Assembly: GCA_016801845.1 (NCBI GenBank)
Contig: CM028931.1
Location: forward strand, 15,938,305-16,002,304
Reading direction: 5' to 3'
Origin: Polydactylus sextarius
Lineage: Eukaryota; Chordata; Actinopteri; Polynemidae
Length of the DNA: 64,000 bases
Below, piece by piece: positions 11,521 through 22,274 of this stretch; positions within the stretch are counted from its first letter, which is position 1, and each line of letters starts with the position of its first letter. Under the pieces are notes generated by a model. It had not been told where the DNA came from. It saw nothing but the letters and a program-made list of their open reading frames with translations, and did no database searches. The translations under genes were made by a program, and so were the position numbers.

Positions 11521-12056
11521 ATGTTTGTTTTCACAACCAAATATCTAACAATGAAAGTAAATGGGGCAGCCAGCCAACCGTATCTAAATTGTCATTTTTT
11601 AACCACTAATAAAGCTCAAAATATCACTTCACTTCAGCAGTAGCATGAATAGGGTCCCTACACACAATGAAGGTTGTTCCAGATCAGCAGATTCATCATT
11701 TTCCTGGATAACAGGCTGGAGTGTCCTTAAAGAGTGAGGAAAAATGGTGAATCTGCTGATCTGGAACATCTCTCGGTTCACTTACTAAGTTATCAGTACT
11801 TTAGTTTATGTGTAGGGACCCTATTCATGCTACTGCTGAAGTGAAGTGATATTTTGAGCTTTATTAGTGGTTAAAAAATGACAATTTAGATACATTTGGC
11901 TGGCTGCCCCATTTACTTTCATTGTTAACTATTTGGTTGTGAAAACAAAAGACGATTAAACTCGATATTACTTCAACCAACATATAAAATATCTCTCGAG
12001 GGGGAGTTTGACTCGTATTCGTAGTGAAATAGACGCTGGGTTTGTCACTTTAAAAG
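11521..12056. mobile_element. FB1 copy with good right end
   Basis: Left arm from GTTTTCACAACC, hairpin 11,676-11,767 (CAGATC/GATCTG stem), and a full right arm to the terminal block AAATAGACGCTGGG...GTCACTTTAAA near 12,054. The right terminus mirrors the left terminus of the copy at 357, which defines the family's terminal inverted repeat (TTTAAAGTGA...). Confidence 0.85.
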
Positions 12057-13635
12057 ACGCAAAACGACAAACCAGTTGCAAGAGTTCGTCGGCTCGTTGC
12101 TGCAGCAAGAAAGTCGTCAGTTTGAGCAAGTTTCTTCCAGATTTTCTGGATCAACTTTATGTCGTTGTCACCTGTCGTCAACGTCTCTTTGACCCTCCGG
12201 GGAGATAACAGTTGAGTTTCGTCACAAATCTGAAAATGACTCAAATGAAACTTTCCTTCCTTGGTCCCTACGTGCCTCCATGCTGCCCCCCCCGCCACCT
12301 CCCCCGACCCCTCCTCATGCTACACTATGGGGCAGTCATGCACACTGATTAGATTAGGCAACGCTGGAGCTAATCACCCTTCTCTCTACTCTCTCTCTCT
12401 GTCCTGGGGGCCCTCCCACCTCTCTGTTGATCCCAGAGATGAGCCTCTCCTGGGGGGGTGGTGGTGGTGGTGGTGTTGGGGGGTGGGGGTACATCATCCT
12501 CCGGTTTTGCTATTTTACTGCAAAACTAGCAGGGAGGGGTCCAAATCCTACTCAATAGAGGCTTGTGTGTCACAAAGTTGACGTTAGAAAAAGAAAGACA
12601 CATCCTCCGAAGAAGAGATTGACTTGTGGAGGAGGGAGGAGAGTCTGAGGCGGGTTTTGTTCCTTTTGTGGCGAGGCCGGGGGTCACTCTCAGGGGAATG
12701 AACGGCAGACGGACGGGTGGGGTTTTTTTTTTTTTTTTTTTTCCAGCAGCTGCGCGGCCTCCGGCGTTTTTATCTCGTCGGCCGCTGCCTCGTTAAACCC
12801 CCGATGTTGGCGTTCGGTTTACGCGTCTGGTCCATCCTTGTGTCTGGCAAACGCCGGTGAATATTGATTAGTCTGGAGCCTCCGAGTCGCTCCAGGGGCT
12901 CCGGCTTCACAGCTGTATGCTAATGAAAGGAAAAGGTTACGACCCACAACAATGAGGCGGTTTGTGTTGAAACGTCAGATAAGAACGTATCATATGCTCA
13001 CTTTGGATTGTAAGAAACAGAAGAAACACAGGCTTTATTACCTACTGCAGCTGATTATAATCTCCCTTTTTTTAATACATGAATCTGTGTCTCTAATCTA
13101 TAATCGATCATCTGACCTGACTCTACTACGGCGTATTTATTTCTTTCGTTTTCAGTTTTGTTTGAAAATCCTTCTTTCGCTTTCACTCAGCGTCTCCGTT
13201 AAGAGTTCCCCTCGTGTTGTTTTGGTTTTGGTTTCACCAGCACCATGGAAACCTCTATTTTGTTTTTTTTTGTTTTTTTTAGACTGGCAGACGGTCACCG
13301 GTCATTATCACCGCTGCAGCATCGTCGTAGCACGACCGACTGACCGGCAGCTGTAACGATCCCTGCGTCTTCGTCTACATCCTGCTTTTAATAACGATGA
13401 CTCATTGTAAATGAAAGGCAGGTCACTGCTTTGACCTAATCCTGTTCACATTACAAACTGTATTCACTGCAAACGACCGTTGGCCTGTCGCTTGGGCTTT
13501 CCGTTTTCACTTGTTTTTTATTTTACTTGGAACCTGCAGAGTTGGACAAAGTCCGACAGCTTTTAAAGCTTTAAATCAGATGTCTCTGGTCGATATTTTT
13601 ATGTAAACCAGCTATTATTGGGGGAAAAAAAATTA
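12057..13635. other. Non-coding stretch with G- and T-rich tracts
   Basis: Holds C/G-rich low complexity (12,280-12,500), a 20-T run at about 12,723-12,742 and a CpG-richer patch at 12,748-12,900. The 134-codon frame 12,952-13,356 has no domain and no splice-bounded conservation visible. Confidence 0.4.
12452..12490 (+). repeat. G-rich GGT tract, G-quadruplex-capable
   Basis: A G7 run, five or more GGT repeats, then G6 and G5 runs within 39 bp. At least four runs of three or more Gs fit the usual quadruplex pattern if bulges are allowed. Confidence 0.75.
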
Positions 13636-14666
13636 ACCTGTAGTGTTCACACTACAAGACTTGTCAGTGATCGACTCCCGATCACACCGTGACGTCACCA
13701 AACTCTACGTCTGGTCACGTGAACTAGACAGGATGTAGCTGCTGCTTCTCACCGTGATTTACAGACGTTTATTGTTGAGGAGGAAACAGGAAGTAGAGAC
13801 GTTTAGATGTGAAAACACATGAAAACAATCTTGTTACTGGTTGATCGGATCCTCCAGGATTTAATGACGTTACAATCACAACTATTAACACTAATTCAAC
13901 CAATGGTTGTGGATTTTCCTGAGGTCTTTGACTGGTGACTACCTATAGCAGCTACAGTTGAGGAGACTGTTACTAAACCGCTAAACCGGCGTGTAAACGT
14001 CACCATGGCAACACGCTGGTTTTCATGGTGGAGCTGAAATCAGCAGCAGACCTCCCCGGTACCGGGTAACATCTGGATCAGACGTGGGGAGTTTGTAGAA
14101 ACTGAAACTGAAACAAAAACCTGTTAAAACGTCAGACTTTTTAACAGAGTCCTGAGTTTGCTAACATTTAGCATCTGTAACGTTTAGTGTCGATAACACT
14201 GAACACTGCTAACTCTAGGCATCACTAACATCTAGCGCCGCTAGCGCTTAGTATCGCTAATGTTTAGCATCAGTAACATTTAACATCGGGAACACTTAAC
14301 ATTTCTAACTCTTAGCATTGCTAACATTGAGCATCCCTGAGTTTAGCAGTGCTAGCGCTTAGCATTGCTAACTCTTGACATTGCCAACATTTAGTATTGC
14401 TAATGTTTAGCATCACCAACGTTTAGCAACTGTAACACTTAACATTGCTAATGTTTATCATCGCTAACATTTAGCATCACTAGCTCTTCAAACGTCAGAC
14501 TTTTAAACGTGGTTGTGAGTGAATCAGTGAGACGGCAGCAGCATTTATCTCACATCCCTCCTCTGATTGGCCGTCGCTCTTTGTCAGTCTCTTCCGACTC
14601 CTCCAGTTTTCTAACATGACAGATCCAGTCCCGGTCTCAGACCAGGTCCCGACGGCCTCTGATGGA
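13636..14666 (+). mobile_element. MS1 element (plus strand)
   Basis: Begins at CCTGTAGTGTTCACACTAC, just inside the 13-bp left repeat that is missing here. It carries the conserved block to about 14,135, an internal TAGCATC minisatellite at about 14,155-14,490, and the right flank ending with the 13-bp repeat GGTCTCAGACCAG at 14,633-14,645. The opening GTAGTGT/ACACTAC is itself a hairpin. No transposase frame. Confidence 0.85.
14155..14490. repeat. Internal 16-bp minisatellite of MS1
   Basis: About 20 diverged units of the type TTTAGCATCGCTAACA. The array begins and ends next to the phrase AAACGTCAGACTTTT, which brackets it on both sides in all three MS1 copies. Confidence 0.85.
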
Positions 14667-15970
14667 GTCGTTAGGGCTGTTCACACATTATGATCATTAA
14701 CTGATGATTCACCAACCATCAGAGGACCAAGTCCACCAGACACCACCACTGGAGATCGTTGATAAAGTCGACTAGTGTGGACTAGACTTTAGGTGCCTTT
14801 TTTCCAAATTTGCAAACACCGTGGTTGAACCTTTTCCTTTTCGTCTAAGACGTAGCCAAATTAGGGACCCGTTGATTCAGGTTTTTAGAAACACGGTCAG
14901 TATCTTGACCTGCTGACGATCCATGTCCGTGTTGATGACATGTAGGTTAAATAAAGACACGGACTTCCTCTTCTAGTTCTAGTTTTACAAGAAAAAGTTC
15001 AGAAAGATCAGATTGACGCAACCACTTTTGGCTCTTGTTCTTTCTTGCTCTTTATATTTCCTATGTACAGTTTTAGTCTAAAACATTTTTTGTGTAAATC
15101 CTTTGGACGAGCTCCGTCAGTCTTTTCTCTTGTCACTGGAAGGTCCGTGTCTAATGGTCCGTGCAGCTGTGAATTGATTTGTAGCGTCGGGACTCTCCAG
15201 GTGAAGGCAACCAGACTGGAGTGGAGGATTATGTTACAACACCTGTGGGACCACACAGATGTTCACAGATGTTCACATAAGTCTCCCAAAAACTGAATTT
15301 GTGTGATCGGGTATGAGCTTCTGTTTGTTCCAGGAAAATCATTTTTGCAACAAGACTTGAGATTGAAAAGTGTTTATGTTTTCACACAGAATCACGCGCT
15401 ATTGTTTTGTGTATTGTTTTCCGACCCCTGCTCGACTTTTTGATTGACCTTTTTTGACTCTGTACGACGCGCGCACTCGTCGCTAAAAGAACGCGGGGTG
15501 GAATGAGACATTTCTTTTGTTTGCTGATGTCATTTTTGGCAGCGGGACCCCACCATAGTTCAAGTGGTATTTGTCATCTGAGGACAGCGAAGGACGACGG
15601 CGTAATCCTTTGCTGCCCCCGCTGAAAGACACAGAGAGTGGAGACGGACAGAAAACAAGAGAAGTTTCTGATCAGAAAACTAGGACAGAGAGAGGAAAGA
15701 AAGAAAGACGAGGTGAAGCTTTTGTTTCGCAATTATCCGAAGCGGCCGTGAGTCAAACATCTGTGATCCATCTCCCGGGGGGTTTTGAATCTTCCTCCCC
15801 CACCGTTTTTTTTTTCTTCCTTGTGACTTACCCTTTGATGGCTCTGATGTTCTGATGGTTCCCAACTTTCTTTGCGGTAACAGAGTCATGCTGGAGAGAA
15901 GTGCAACAAATGGAGATGATAGAAAATGAATGCGTTTTGGCTTTAAGGAGCTACTGGTTGCCATCAACTT
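14667..15970. other. No gene recognised
   Basis: Unique sequence. Frames at 15,008-15,296 (both strands) and 15,571-15,855 have no known domain. A CpG patch (ACGACGCGCGCACTCGTCGC) sits near 15,463. Confidence 0.4.
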
Positions 15971-16042
15971 GACTCGCTCGTCTAGTGGTATGATTCTCAC
16001 TTTGGGTGCAAGAGATCCCGGGTTCAAATCCCGGACGAGCCC
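15971..16042 (+). tRNA. tRNA-Pro (TGG), probably decayed copy
   Basis: A 72-nt cloverleaf with anticodon TGG at 16,003-16,005 in loop TTTGGGT. The T arm is perfect (CCGGG/CCCGG around TTCAAAT), the B box GGTTCAAATCC is intact, and a TTTT Pol III terminator follows at 16,044-16,047. Defects: acceptor pairs 2 (A-C) and 7 (C-A) are mismatched, and two adjacent anticodon-stem pairs are broken (CTCAC against GCAAG). The overall match to vertebrate proline tRNA is clear. The stem mismatches suggest a pseudogene or a poorly functional copy. Confidence 0.8.
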
Positions 16043-17610
16043 CTTTTAAGTTTCTCTCTGAGGATTAATATGGTAAAAATTTCGAAACAAAGCTTTTCTC
16101 AACAGTTGGCTGTTTCTCTAAGTCTTGTGAGCATCCCTCATGGCTGCCTTTGTCGAGGATGCCACGTCATCGAGTCTCGCCAAGCGCCATTCCGACGTCA
16201 AGGATGTTTCAAAATCCCATCGAGGACTGAGTCTTTGATTTGTAGAAGGTTTTTTTTTTTTGTTGCAGGGATGACATGTATTTCCACGCTTACTAGTCTG
16301 TTCTGTTGTACGCATATCGAATGGTAGCCAGCTACGTATCCTCGACGTCCAAGGCAGGCGTTCGGCCAAGGAAGCGTCCTCAACTTTGAGAAACAGCCGG
16401 TGGAGGGTTGGGACGAGTCTCCTCCGTGACTGCTTCATCATGTTATTATTAATAAACTATACGCTGTGTGAGCGCAAGAGAACAAATCGTACGTTTGTTC
16501 TTAAGCGTTGTGTTTCGCGTCAGAAAAAATAGAATTTGTAGCGGCCACAATTTGATCATTATATGGGGAAACAATGCGATCATTTTGCAACAGTTTTAGC
16601 TTCGACGCTACTTCGGTTTATAGATACAATTTATTGATACGTGTCGGCGTCGCTCCTTCGTTCTCGCTTCACCACACACTCGCTACGCACACGTAGCCTT
16701 TAGTTGAACCTTTTCTTTTAAGACGTAGCCAAACTAGTGATTCAGGTTTTTAGAAACAATTTTTTTGTGTTTAGTTTCAAATCAAAAAGACGTGCATTTA
16801 AAGGCGCAGCAAGTCAAATTTATTGGCCCCTAGTGGTGAAGTTGCAGATTGCAGCTAAATAAATATGTTTAACCTCCAAGTGTGAAAGGATAAACTGAGA
16901 TGGTTTTAGATAAATGTTTGGTTTGTCCCTTCTTGGCTCCTGTAGAAACACAGTTCATCGTAAGGTAACAAAAACACAATATTTTTTAAGTTTCAGGTGA
17001 TAATATGCTAATTTAAGCATATTCATGACGATTATTTTCCCTTTTTTTTATCCCCCTCAATCCTCAGTTGAACAACGTTTGGCCGAGAGGCGACGTTTTT
17101 TTTAATTTAGTATCAGCGTTAATACTCGGATTGGAAAACATCTGGCGCTAACCGTTTAACTGTACGCCAAACTATTAAAGTAAGAACAGAAAAAAAGAAC
17201 AGTACTTAAAATTTATGTGTTGTTTTGAGGATAGCAGACTTTAAAAGGGGGGGCGGCGGTTCACCTCAATGACACAAACCCTCCAGAACACATTTTTTCT
17301 CGCTTACTGTTAGTGAAAGGCAGCCACGCAGACTTGTGTTTGTTTGTTTTATTTCCTCTGTTTTTAATGTATCTGTGTTGTCTCCAATACATACATGAGG
17401 GTGATGGAAAGTTTGTTTATGGCCCTTCATTATAATAGTCACAGAAAGGGGTCGCAGTTGTTTTAGCTAAGGCCGTGTCGTACAGACAATACAAAGAAAC
17501 GGAACTTTAAAAATCAACCAAATGCGACGATGGGAGGAAATAAAACAAGAAAAAGAAAAGACAAAAATGAAACGGGGAGTTTGTTTCAGTAACCTGACTT
17601 TATCCCACAC
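16043..17610. other. No gene recognised
   Basis: Region 16,100-16,420 is CpG-rich with partly self-complementary segments (TCGAGGATGCC... / ...TCCTCGACGTCC) and may be a DNA-element fragment. The frames there (85, 107 and 61 codons) overlap on both strands and carry no domain. The remainder is AT-rich unique sequence. Confidence 0.4.
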
Positions 17611-18620
17611 GATACGCTACGATATGTTACGATACGCTACGATATGCTACGATACGCTATGATATGTTACGATACATTACGATATGTTACGATACGCTAT
17701 GATATGTTACGATACGCTACGATATGTTACGATACGCTATGATATGTTACGATACGATATGTTACGATACACTACGATATGTTACGATACGATATGTTAC
17801 GATACGCTACGATATGTTACGATACGCTACAATATGTTACGCTACGATATGTAACGATACGCTACAATATGTTACGATACGCCACGATATGTTACGATAC
17901 GATATGTTACAATATGTTACTATGCGATATGTTACGATGCGATATGTTATGATGTGTTGCCATATGATACAATATGTTACGATATGTTACAATATGTTAC
18001 GTTACGATATGTTACGATACGATATGTTATGATGTGTTGCCATATGATACAATATGTTACGATATGATACATTATGATATGATGTGTTACATTACGTTAC
18101 TTTACGATACGTTATGTTACTTTACAATATGTTACGATACGGTATGTTTCGATACGATATGTTACGCTACGATATGTTATGCTACGATATGTTACGCTAC
18201 GTTACGATATGCTACGATATGTCACGATACGAAATGTTACGATACGCTATGGTATGTTACGATATGTTACAATATGTTACGATACGATATGTTACGATAC
18301 AATATGTTACGTTACGATATGGTGTGTTACATTGCGTTACTTTACGATACGTTATGTTACTTTACGATATGTTACAATATGATGTGTTACGATATGTTAT
18401 GCTACAATGGGATACGTTGAGATATGATATGTTATGATACACTACGTTACGATGTGATACATTATATGTTACTTTATGAAGTTACGATACGTTCTGATAC
18501 GTTACGATATGATATGTTATCGTACGTTATGTAACGATATGATACGTTACTTTACAATGTTACGATACGTTACGTTATGATATGATGTGATACTCATCAG
18601 TACATTTCAATATGATACGT
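17611..18620. repeat. Decanucleotide minisatellite (GATACGCTAC/GATATGTTAC)
   Basis: About 1 kb of 10-bp units, mostly alternating GATACGCTAC and GATATGTTAC so that a 20-bp dimer is visible on the left side. Units become irregular after about 18,450 and fade into TACGTTTTGATA-like remnants up to about 18,780. Because 10 is not a multiple of 3, the array is open in several frames; the Arg-Tyr-Asp-Met-Leu translations are artefacts. Confidence 0.95.
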
Positions 18621-18780
18621 TTTGATATGAAATGTTTTAATCGAACACGTTTTGATTCATTTTAATGCGATACGTTTCGATACGACCTGTTTTGATACAC
18701 TTCAATATGCTAAGTTTCGATTCGATACGTTTTGATACTACACCTTTTTCACACTGCAATAGGTTTAGATACGATCTGTT

Positions 18781-19479
18781 TCAATTCTATATCACACACA
18801 TCCGATACCATCAAAGCACGATATAGATGATATTATAGTTACATACCATAGTGTAGAATATAAATCATTTACATGAGACAGTCCGAATATATTCTATTGA
18901 TACGTAATAGTATGACCTCATCACCCTTTGTCATATCACTCCAACCGCCTTGAGATAAAACCGAAGCGAATGGGAAAGATATGTAATTGAGACCAGGACT
19001 GACCTGACCTGAAAACACCTTTGTACTCAGGTTTATATTCGTGTTGACGTCGCTCGGTTCCGACAGTTTAACGGCAGCTGTTGCTCTTACCCAGATTGTG
19101 TGAACACGGGATCGTTAAAGATGCTGTTGCTGCGTTAAAAGTGTCGGGTTCCTCGGAGCTTGCGGCGCGCTAACACGATTCGGCGAACGTGGTGACGTGA
19201 GGTGGCACGTTTACAGTCCTGAAATGAAAGCAGGGAGTGGAGGAGACGGGGAGGTTGGGGTGGGAGTGTAATGATTTGTCCATTATGTCTGTCATCATGT
19301 CTGGGACCGACTTGGCTCTGATCCAGTTTGGAGGAAAATTACATTAGCGAGCGCTTAATACACCTGTCTTTTATCATACGGGAAGACGAGGAGAAAACAC
19401 ACACACGAGCTCCAAGTCAGTTAGAGCCAATCACATTTCTTCTTCTTAGCTCCGCCCCCTCTCTTTTTCACGCCTTCAC
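18781..19479. other. No gene recognised
   Basis: Unique sequence with no exon or RNA signal. Confidence 0.4.
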
Positions 19480-19955
19480 GTCTCTTCTAAATGAAGGGTG
19501 AGGGGTCACAACCCTCCAAACGAAGCTGGTCCAGGACCAGCTACTTCAACTGGGATGAGAAATTTCCCAGCATGCACCAGGACAAGGATGCAGTTGTCAT
19601 AAAAGTTAGCGATTTAATCAATAAACTAATCAATACGTTTAACTTTTTAAGCTAACTTATCGCTAACTAACCGCAAATCAATTAGACGTTAGCGTTAGCT
19701 TAGCGGTCGCTAGTCGTCGCTTTGCTAACGTTTTCCATTCATCTGTTACCAGGACTTTTTATTAACGATCAACTCTAGATTAATGTAAACGAACAACTTG
19801 ACGGACACAAACGAGTCTGTAGACGCCTTCTTTGTTCGGTCGTCACGGAGACTCACGGCGTCGTCTTTAACGTAGCGACTGGCGATGACTTCGCTAGTCG
19901 CTAGTGAAGTAGAGGAACGTTTTCACCTCAACACTTTTTCACTTTGTTTCATATT
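19480..19955 (-). mobile_element. R7 interspersed repeat, inverted copy
   Basis: Reverse complement of the copy at 4780-5325, with extra sequence on its left (AAGCTGGTCCAGGACCAGCT, a palindrome, near 19,522) that also matches 968-1035. Three members therefore lie within 20 kb. Confidence 0.65.
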
Positions 19956-20660
19956 TGACTCGCTTTTGTTTATTTTTGCTAAAGAAAAATGACAATTTGT
20001 GCTATTTCACGTCGAGCTAATGCGCTAATCGCAGCGAGGTGATGTCATGCTGCGTTTTTTTTTCCGAAACTCATAAGAGGAAATTGGATAGAGTGCGGAT
20101 AATCTTTGCATTAGTGCAGAGTGTGTAATCAGCGAAGGCCTCGGGGAGTAAAACACACCTTGTGCTTTTAACTTTACTCTTTTTTTTATTTAATGGCTCA
20201 GCTTGTGCTGCCGCAGCGTTAAGTGTGTGTTTGTGTCAGAGGAATTAAGAACTGATGATGAGATGGAGCTCGGACGTTAGCGTCTTGTGGTTTACACACG
20301 TTTCAAAACTGTGTTAAATGTGGACGCCGTTGAGAGGTCCAGGTTTTTTTTTTTTTTTTAATTGGACTTAGGAAAGTTTACGCTCCAGCCAACGTTCCAG
20401 ATAGTTTTTTTTTCTTTTTTGCCAAAAACATCAGTTAGTTTTCATCATCAAAGCCTTTTTTTTTTTTTTTTTTTTTTTCCTTCTCCTTCTTGTAACTGAA
20501 AACACAAGCAGAAGCCAGAACAGAACAGGTCGACGTCGCAGAGAAATAACGGACTGATCTTTTTGTTTTTAACACTTCTGCTTCGTTTACACGTCTCTCT
20601 GCGGTTTGATTGGATCGTTACAGATCCTGCTGCCATGGCAACAAAATGAAAAATCAAGAA
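19956..20660. other. No gene recognised
   Basis: Contains T-tracts near 20,345 and 20,455-20,478. The 69-codon reverse frame derives from the T-tract (poly-Lys). Confidence 0.45.
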
Positions 20661-20663
20661 TGC

Positions 20664-21215
20664 TCAGTGTTAGTGTTAGGGATGCTAAGTTTTAGAGATG
20701 CTAAGTGTTAGCAATGCTTAGTGTTAGTGATGCTAAATGTTAGTGATGCTAAGTGTTAGAGATGCTAAGTGTTAGCCATGCTTAGTATTAGGGATGCTGC
20801 TAAGTGTTAGAGATGCTAAGTGTTAGTGATGCTAAGTGTTAGCCATGCTTAGTATTAGGGATGCTGCTAAGTGTTAGAGATGCTAAGTGTTAGTGATGCT
20901 AAGTGTTAGCCGTGCTTAACATTAGGGATGCTAAGTGTTAGCCATGCTTAGTATTAGGGATGCTGCTAAGTGTTAGAGATGCTAAGTGTTAGTGATGCTA
21001 AGTGTTAGCCATGCTTAGTATTAGGGATGCTGCTAAGTGTTAGAGATGCTAAGTGTTAGAGATGCTAAGTGTTAGAGATGCTTAACATTAGAGATGCTAA
21101 GTATTAGAGATGCTAGACGTAAGCTATGTTAAGCCCTAGCGATACTAAACGTCAGCAACGCTAAGCGTTAGCGGCGCTAAGCGTTAGCGGCGCTAAGCGT
21201 TAGCGGCGCTAAGCA
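20664..21215. repeat. 16-bp GATGCTAAGTGTTAGT array with 67-bp higher-order unit
   Basis: Tandem 16-mers of the same type as the MS1 internal array, in the GATGCTA orientation. A 67-bp higher-order unit beginning GTTAGCCATGCTTAGT starts at 20,771, 20,838, 20,905, 20,937 and 21,004. The 32-bp spacing between 20,905 and 20,937 is a shortened unit. The last ~90 bp switch to GGCGCTAAGCGTTAGC units. Confidence 0.9.
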
Positions 21216-21466
21216 TCAGGCTTATTTTATTTCACAATTTACTTGTTTTCTAGAGACCAGAAGTGACGACGTCAGTGATTTTATTCATTATTTTACTATA
21301 AAACATTCGCTGCTGATGAGTAATTGTTTGAAATCGTTTGAAGTCGTTTAGCGGCAGCCTTACTGTCGGACTGAAACCGGAAGCGTCCCGGGCACCAGAA
21401 ACTTTTTTTTTTTTTTTTCCTTCTCTTTGAAGAGAAACTGGCAAAACTTTCAAAGCCTCTTTCTCT

Positions 21467-21468
<2 letters not shown>

Positions 21469-21502
<34 letters not shown>
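21469..21502. repeat. GT dinucleotide microsatellite
   Basis: About 17 uninterrupted GT units. Confidence 0.97.
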
Positions 21503-21504
<2 letters not shown>

Positions 21505-21832
21505 TAAAAATAATGCTTGGTGAATGTAATCCAGCTGCCCAGCTGAGCAGGAAACAGACAAACAGAACAATAATTGCTTTTATTTATGCTTTTCATGTTT
21601 TACCCCCGTCCTCCACCCCTTCCCTTTTTTTTTTTTTTTTTTTTTTTTTTAGTACATTCCTTTCATTCACGTTCAAACGACTGTGAACGACTGAACAGTA
21701 GTGAAATAATAATAATAATAATAATAAAGAAATAATATATTAGTGCTGTATGATACTGAATCCACTGAGCGGTTTCTGTGGTGCTGATGCAGCAACAGTT
21801 TGCTAGTCCTGTAAAAAAAAAAATGTTCCAGT

Positions 21833-21866
<34 letters not shown>

Positions 21867-21909
21867 CGGCTGAGTGCAATGATGAAGTCATTGTTGGTCG
21901 AGTCTGTTT

Positions 21910-21943
<34 letters not shown>
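21833..21943. repeat. Inverted CA/GT microsatellite pair
   Basis: AC repeat at about 21,833-21,864 and GT repeat at about 21,914-21,943, separated by about 50 bp. The two tracts are complementary, so a single strand can fold into a ~30-bp stem. Confidence 0.95.
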
Positions 21944-21945
<2 letters not shown>

Positions 21946-22274
21946 GCAGCAGCTGCGTTGCCCATTTTCTCTCCGTCTGACGCTTATATAACCGACGATG
22001 TCGTGCTGTTGTTTTCCACTCGCGCGGCAGATGTGAGTGGACGTTGTCACCTTTGACCTTTTAGGCTCCAGGTGAAGACTTGAGCTCCTCAGCTGTTTGT
22101 TTTTAATGAGCGTTCGGCCTCTTTACCGCCCAGAGGACAATATGAAACGAATGGAGGTGGAAGATGAGTCTGAGTTTTGATTGAGATTAATCAGCGTCCA
22201 CGTCTGCAGACGTTTTTAACAAGACGTGAAAGGAAATTAGCTTAGCTCAGCCTGAAATCTAGTATTTCACCATC

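Larger units (their letters stand above)
21216..22274. other. Microsatellite-rich non-coding stretch
   Basis: Contains a GT repeat at 21,469-21,502, a 26-T run near 21,626, AAT repeats at 21,706-21,727, and CA and GT repeats listed separately. Frames here translate to Cys-Val, Thr-His or poly-Tyr runs and are repeat artefacts. Confidence 0.7.

Noticed and set aside
12952..13356. 134-codon frame
   Set aside because: No family resemblance, T-rich low-complexity end, and no supporting promoter or splice context.
17724..18437. Arg-Tyr-Asp-Met-Leu repeat proteins
   Set aside because: Translations of a 10-bp minisatellite open in several frames; no coding evidence.
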